From Pseudomonas putida (GTDB lineage: Bacteria > Pseudomonadota > Gammaproteobacteria > Pseudomonadales > Pseudomonadaceae), in assembly GCF_009883635.2 (NCBI RefSeq), contig NZ_CP026115.2, positions 5,642,001-5,706,000 on the forward strand: a stretch of DNA of 64,000 nucleotides, given 5' to 3'. A program made the translations under genes and the position numbers. Numbering within the stretch: position 1 is the first letter of the stretch; every line of letters begins with the position of its first letter. Of the stretch, positions 60,367-64,000 are shown one piece after another. The notes below the pieces were generated by a model. It saw only the letters and a list, made by a program, of their open reading frames with translations, did no database searches and had not been told where the DNA came from.

Positions 60367-60597
60367 ATGCAGCCGAAAACTGAAGGCTCTGAAGAGAAGG
60401 GGCCAAGCGACGTACCCTTCATCAACGATCCTGAAAAGCCCACGTCGCCACCGTTGAATGACGCTGATGCTACGGTTAGCAGAGCTACTCGGCTATACGG
60501 AGACTTCGAGCTTTACTCATGCCTTCAATCGCTGGTCTGGCGCGTCACCAAAGCGATGGCGAGATCAAGCGCGCCAGGCCAATGCGTGAGCGTGTGA
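60367..60597 (+). CDS. hypothetical small protein
   Basis: A 76-residue protein with a polar first half (GSEEKGPSDVPFINDPEKP) and a helical second half (RLYGDFELYSCLQSLVWRVTKAMAR). It may be truncated relative to longer relatives; no family was identified. A CTGGAGG site precedes the ATG. Confidence 0.5.
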   Translation: MQPKTEGSEEKGPSDVPFINDPEKPTSPPLNDADATVSRATRLYGDFELYSCLQSLVWRVTKAMARSSAPGQCVSV

Positions 60598-60610
60598 TCG
60601 CATGGCAGGC

Positions 60611-62383
60611 TCACGTCGCTTGAGCCTTATCCCGTGAACGACAGTGGCCTGTTTCCAGTAGTGAAAATCCTAGAGCCGTGAGCTCCTTACCCTCACAGGA
60701 TCCTGGCTCATATGCACTGAGGTACGAGAGCCGCTCGCCAGCTCGTTGATTTAACCACGAGGTAGATTTTCCGTCCCTCTGCATCACTCTGAGATCTCTC
60801 TCCAATGATTTCACCACTCGGCGCTGAAGCCACAGGCCTTTGGGCGGGCCTGCTAGCGCAAAGCCGATAAAGAGGAGCCCAAGCCCCGCAATGATGCCAA
60901 GTCCTATCGACACAGATTGATCTACAGCAAATGCCATGTAGTTACTGGGTTGCACCGTCACAGCGACGGTGAGGCAGAATCCAAGCCCATAGGGTGTAAA
61001 CGCAGGCGAGGTCATGGCCATCAGACCTAGAAATAGAGGCCCAGCCAGAGCCAGCATAAGTGCCAGAAAATGGTTCGGGCCCTGTGCAATCAAGGGGAGC
61101 ACCCAAAAAACTACAACAGGCACCGCTATTACCACCCCGGTGATGAGTCTCCGAACGATCAACGTCGGCGACGGTGCTGCTGCGAACATTTGTGAGAAAA
61201 GCGTCGGTAGTACCATCATCATAATCAGTGTGGCAGCCCCATCTGACGCTACCCACAGTGTCGCCGCCGCAACGAAAACGAGAGCGTTCCGGGTGGCAGA
61301 TCTTGCTGCTGCAGGCCAATCACGGTGACGCTTCAAGCGCATACTTATTTGTTGGTAAGGCTCCCCTTGGGGCGAGGACTCAGCTCCTTCGATTATGGCC
61401 AGTAACGCACGTATAAATGCCTTTGATGCATTGGCCAGAGCGGCTGCTGGGCTACCTCCTTCAGCCGCTTGCACTTTATCTGAAAGCGCTCGGAGCCCAC
61501 GCATTTGAGACTGGGAGTCAAGCTTCAAGATTTGGTTGACCTCCCTTAAAAAAGGCTGTGCGATGCCTGCGAGCGGTTGGCTGGTAGCGCTTTCTCGTTC
61601 GTTGAACAAACGCTCAACGGTATGACCGCTCGCAGCTAGTGTGAGTGCGTTGTGGCCCATCCGGAGTGACCGGGAAACGTTATTCGCCAGCTCGTATCGC
61701 CCAGCATTTGAGTCATCATTTATCAGCGATATCAAGCCGACAATCTCCAGACGCTTCTGGTGTAGCAGCATTCTGTCTTGTGGGGAGTTGGCTAGCGCCT
61801 GGGCGTATGCGAGGCATGCTGAGTGAAGGCTGCGAGTGTGGCCAGCCAGTAGTGTTTCTACCTTGAAGGGAAACAGGAAAACGCTTGCCAAAGTCGCGCA
61901 GCTTGCCCCAACCATCACTTCGGTCAGCCGGGCACGTATAAGCATGAAGATCGATTCACTGGTCGTGGTTGTAGGATCCGCCATCGCAAACATCACGATA
62001 AGGATGGCTGTCACTGAGATCAGGGCTGTGCCAAAAATGAAGTTGACGTGCCGTTCCGTTGAGGCAATCGCGGATGTGGTTGCAACACAGACAGCCAAGG
62101 CGCCGATTGCCAAGAGGGGGTATGGCATGAGGTAGTTCAAGATGAGCACGGCAACACAGGCGCCCAGGGTCGAACCGATAACCAAGCAGAGAGCCTTTTC
62201 GATTACCAATCCCCTTTCAGGACGAGCCTGCAGCATCATCGAAGCAACCATGGCCCAAAATGGTTTATCGAGATCCAAGCTCATCGACACTGCGAGTGCC
62301 ACGGCAACGGCTGACAACCCTTTGGCTGCAAAAAGGACACTACGTAGATTGGGCTGCAGGTAGTGAATTAGGATCGCCTTCAT
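60611..62383 (-). CDS. FUSC-family efflux pump (AaeB-like)
   Basis: A 590-residue inner-membrane protein with two blocks of about five to six helices (about 10-175 and 365-500) around a cytosolic middle, the FUSC/AaeB layout. The start at 62383 (MKAILIHYLQPNLRSVLFAAKG) overlaps the HlyD-gene stop by 4 bases (ATGA). AaeB-type pumps export aromatic carboxylic acids with an HlyD adaptor. It is third in the DUF1656-HlyD-FUSC operon. The substrate is inferred only. Confidence 0.88.
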   Translation of the reverse strand: MKAILIHYLQPNLRSVLFAAKGLSAVAVALAVSMSLDLDKPFWAMVASMMLQARPERGLVIEKALCLVIGSTLGACVAVLILNYLMPYPLLAIGALAVCVATTSAIASTERHVNFIFGTALISVTAILIVMFAMADPTTTTSESIFMLIRARLTEVMVGASCATLASVFLFPFKVETLLAGHTRSLHSACLAYAQALANSPQDRMLLHQKRLEIVGLISLINDDSNAGRYELANNVSRSLRMGHNALTLAASGHTVERLFNERESATSQPLAGIAQPFLREVNQILKLDSQSQMRGLRALSDKVQAAEGGSPAAALANASKAFIRALLAIIEGAESSPQGEPYQQISMRLKRHRDWPAAARSATRNALVFVAAATLWVASDGAATLIMMMVLPTLFSQMFAAAPSPTLIVRRLITGVVIAVPVVVFWVLPLIAQGPNHFLALMLALAGPLFLGLMAMTSPAFTPYGLGFCLTVAVTVQPSNYMAFAVDQSVSIGLGIIAGLGLLFIGFALAGPPKGLWLQRRVVKSLERDLRVMQRDGKSTSWLNQRAGERLSYLSAYEPGSCEGKELTALGFSLLETGHCRSRDKAQAT

Positions 62384-63261
62384 AGATTCGCAACTCGCGA
62401 GAGCGAGGGTGAAAGCTTGACCGAAGCGTTCATGCCCGCGCTTAGGCGAGTGCCTTCGGGAATAGAGTCGAGCTTGATATCTACAGGAATCCGTTGCGCA
62501 AGCCTCACCCAATTGAAAGCTTGCTGTACCTGGGGCAACAGCATCGTGTCAGCTTGCGTGTTGGTGTTGGCAACCCCTTTTGCAATGCTTACAACATGTC
62601 CCTGTAGACGCTCACCTTCGCTCATGAGCGTGACATCAGCAGCATCCCCTTCACGGATACCTGGCAATTTCGTTTCTTCAAAATAGGCTGTGACGTAGAA
62701 CGAGTCATCTTTGATCAGTGAAAATGCTGGGCCACCCTGAGTTACGTAGTTGCCCTCCTGCAGTTTGACGTTGGTGATCGTTCCGTCAGCAGGTGCTACG
62801 ACCCGCGTGCGTGTGAGATTGATCTGGGCTGTTTCCCACTGCGCTTTACTTATTTCGAACTCGGACTTCGCAAGCAAAACCTGCGACCGTGCATTGTCCA
62901 GATCCTCGGCGCTGATCGCATTGATCTTAGCGAGTGGCACGCGTCGCTTTTCTTGAGTCTTGGCCAGCTCCCAAGAATGCTTGCCGTGTTCCATCGTCGC
63001 CTTCGCTTCATCCAGGATTGCTTGATATCGAGCCCTATCAATCTCGAAAAGCACATCCCCTTTCTTCACTGATTGGTTATCGCGCACCAAGAGCTTGGTC
63101 ACCCAGCCAGCGACATCTGGTGCCACGATCACCACATCAGCCCTCACTCTGCCGTCTCGTGTCCAAGGTGACTGCCGATAGTGATTCCACACCCATGAGC
63201 CCGAAAAAACGGTTGCTGCAGCTATGAGGAGGGTCATGGTGATCCGCAAAGTACCTTTCAT
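62380..63261 (-). CDS. HlyD-type periplasmic adaptor (AaeA-like)
   Basis: A 293-residue adaptor. An N-terminal membrane anchor (residues 8-24) is followed by SPWTRDGRVRADVVIVAPDVAGWV, the usual entry into the barrel-sandwich domain. Two helices form a hairpin (about 80-150), the second lipoyl half is TRVVAPADGTITNV, and a C-terminal barrel completes it. It bridges the FUSC pump to an outer-membrane channel, none of which is encoded here. It overlaps both neighbours by 4 bases. Confidence 0.9.
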   Translation of the reverse strand: MKGTLRITMTLLIAAATVFSGSWVWNHYRQSPWTRDGRVRADVVIVAPDVAGWVTKLLVRDNQSVKKGDVLFEIDRARYQAILDEAKATMEHGKHSWELAKTQEKRRVPLAKINAISAEDLDNARSQVLLAKSEFEISKAQWETAQINLTRTRVVAPADGTITNVKLQEGNYVTQGGPAFSLIKDDSFYVTAYFEETKLPGIREGDAADVTLMSEGERLQGHVVSIAKGVANTNTQADTMLLPQVQQAFNWVRLAQRIPVDIKLDSIPEGTRLSAGMNASVKLSPSLSRVANL

Positions 63262-63467
63262 CTCAGCTCTCCATCAAGGAAGGCAACGGTTGCTGCGATG
63301 TAGCAAATGAATAGCGAAACGCCCAACCAGGAGCGGTTCGGAAGCAAATGTTTCAGCAAAGAGCGCTGAAGGAGGAAGTTGGTTACCGCCGTAAGACCTG
63401 CGGCGATAAAGGCGCATAGCACCATCGGACTGATCAAAACGCCTGCGATTGAAAACTCTCTGAGCAT
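63258..63467 (-). CDS. DUF1656 small membrane protein (AaeX-like)
   Basis: A 69-residue protein with two transmembrane segments and an LREFSIAGVLISPMV opening, the DUF1656/AaeX pattern. It is the first gene of the efflux operon; its stop overlaps the HlyD start (ATGA). The operator-like repeats lie immediately upstream. Confidence 0.87.
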   Translation of the reverse strand: MLREFSIAGVLISPMVLCAFIAAGLTAVTNFLLQRSLLKHLLPNRSWLGVSLFICYIAATVAFLDGELR

Positions 63468-63485
63468 GGTTCGCCTCTAGGTTGG

Positions 63486-63540
63486 CTGTACCGCAATGCG
63501 ATAACTGTACCGTAAAGTGATTCGTACCGCAATGTGGTAC
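63486..63540. promoter_or_regulatory. triple repeat operator between efflux operon and IclR regulator
   Basis: CTGTACCGCAATGCG (63486-63500), CTGTACCGTAAAGTG (63505-63519) and GTACCGCAATGTGGTAC (63524-63540) recur at about 18-base steps. The third is itself a palindrome, GTACC-N7-GGTAC. They fill the short gap between the divergent genes. Confidence 0.7.
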
Positions 63541-63565
63541 AGTTACCGAAAATACGGAGGTGACT

Positions 63566-64000
63566 GTGGACGAACGCAATCAGCAGGCAGGAAACGATGA
63601 GAAGAGCGGTGGAATCCAGGTCATCGCTCGAGCAGCCAGGATCATGTATTTGCTCGGAAAAAAGCCCGATGGCTTGAGTCTGGGTGATATCGCGCAGGAG
63701 GTTGGGCTACCTCGTTCAACCGTTCAGCGAATTGTTGGCGCGCTTGAAGATCAGGGTATGGTGCGGAGTGAAGGAATTGGGGGAATTAGCCTCGGAGCCG
63801 GTCTGCTGAGGCTTGTTACCTACGCTCATGCTGACCGGATTACAGTGCTTGGGCCCTGGCTGCAGAGACTCAGTGAGACCATCAATGAGACCGTCGTTCT
63901 ATCCAGGCCAAGTGGATTGCAATTGGTGGTTGAACACCGGATCGTAGCTGACCGTGAACTGCTGGTGATGCCTCGACTGGGTCAATTGGACAAGCCGCTT
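63566..64000 (+). CDS. IclR-family transcriptional regulator, 3' end outside window
   Basis: The first 145 codons of an IclR-type protein. The winged HTH LSLGDIAQEVGLPRSTVQRIVGALEDQGMV is at about residues 36-65, and the start of the effector domain (LGPWLQRLSETINETVVLS) follows. GTG 63566 has a GGAGG site 5 bases upstream; GTG 63560 is also in frame. It is divergent from the aaeXAB-like operon, which it probably controls in response to an aromatic acid (inference). Confidence 0.88.
   Translation, partial: MDERNQQAGNDEKSGGIQVIARAARIMYLLGKKPDGLSLGDIAQEVGLPRSTVQRIVGALEDQGMVRSEGIGGISLGAGLLRLVTYAHADRITVLGPWLQRLSETINETVVLSRPSGLQLVVEHRIVADRELLVMPRLGQLDKPL

Overview
The window looks like a chromosomal segment of a Pseudomonas of the P. 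putida group. It is GC-rich with dense short-overlap operons. It carries a complete phenylacetate (paa) catabolic cluster in the pseudomonad layout, with an OprD-type porin and an ActP-type permease inside the operon. It also has a Ku/LigD end-joining pair with the Pseudomonas domain order, KGG stress proteins, and the family of GC-rich REP hairpins typical of P. putida. The taxonomic call is inference from gene content; no rRNA or marker gene is present.

Layout. 1-13.5 kb: an MFS-type transporter cut by the window edge; a KGG stress peptide; a plus-strand four-gene operon (haem-oxygenase-like diiron enzyme, methyltransferase, YbdK-type ligase, SAH/MTA-nucleosidase-like protein); ku. Converging on ku is a minus-strand operon of ligD followed by an acyl-CoA-dehydrogenase-like protein, a PIG-L deacetylase, a NodS-like methyltransferase and a GT2 glycosyltransferase. 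An acidic protein and a metallothionein follow. 13-26 kb: the ybhP-clsB-ybhN lipid operon with a DUF72 gene, an iron-permease-like protein, a ClpP-like protein, a CheB-CheR-histidine kinase-receiver fusion, a second KGG protein, a DUF6555-like protein, and a divergent LuxR-type regulator/hybrid kinase pair.

26.4-44 kb: the paa regulon. paaFGHIJK and paaABCDE-DUF485-paaL-phaK-paaZ are two consecutive minus-strand units, and paaY-paaX run the other way. Repeated GATACAC-type motifs in both control regions are good candidates for PaaX operators. Together these genes cover uptake, CoA activation, ring epoxidation, isomerisation, ring hydrolysis and beta-oxidation of phenylacetate.

44-60.4 kb: an accessory region of lower and uneven GC. 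It holds a TccC/RHS-like toxin gene without a visible immunity gene, a decayed head-to-head second copy joined to an IS5-type transposase remnant, and a Tn7/Tn5053-like transposition module. That module consists of a TnsA-like protein lacking its catalytic residues, a DDE transposase, a TniB ATPase and TniQ. Beyond it lie an XRE-type regulator with a decayed tandem copy, an orphan VbhA-like antitoxin, a metallophosphoesterase and three paralogous small proteins of unknown function.

60.6-64 kb: an aaeXAB-like efflux operon (DUF1656, HlyD adaptor, FUSC pump) divergent from an IclR-family regulator that runs off the window, with a repeated operator-like element between them.

All functional calls were made by reading translated sequence and motifs by eye; no database search was run.
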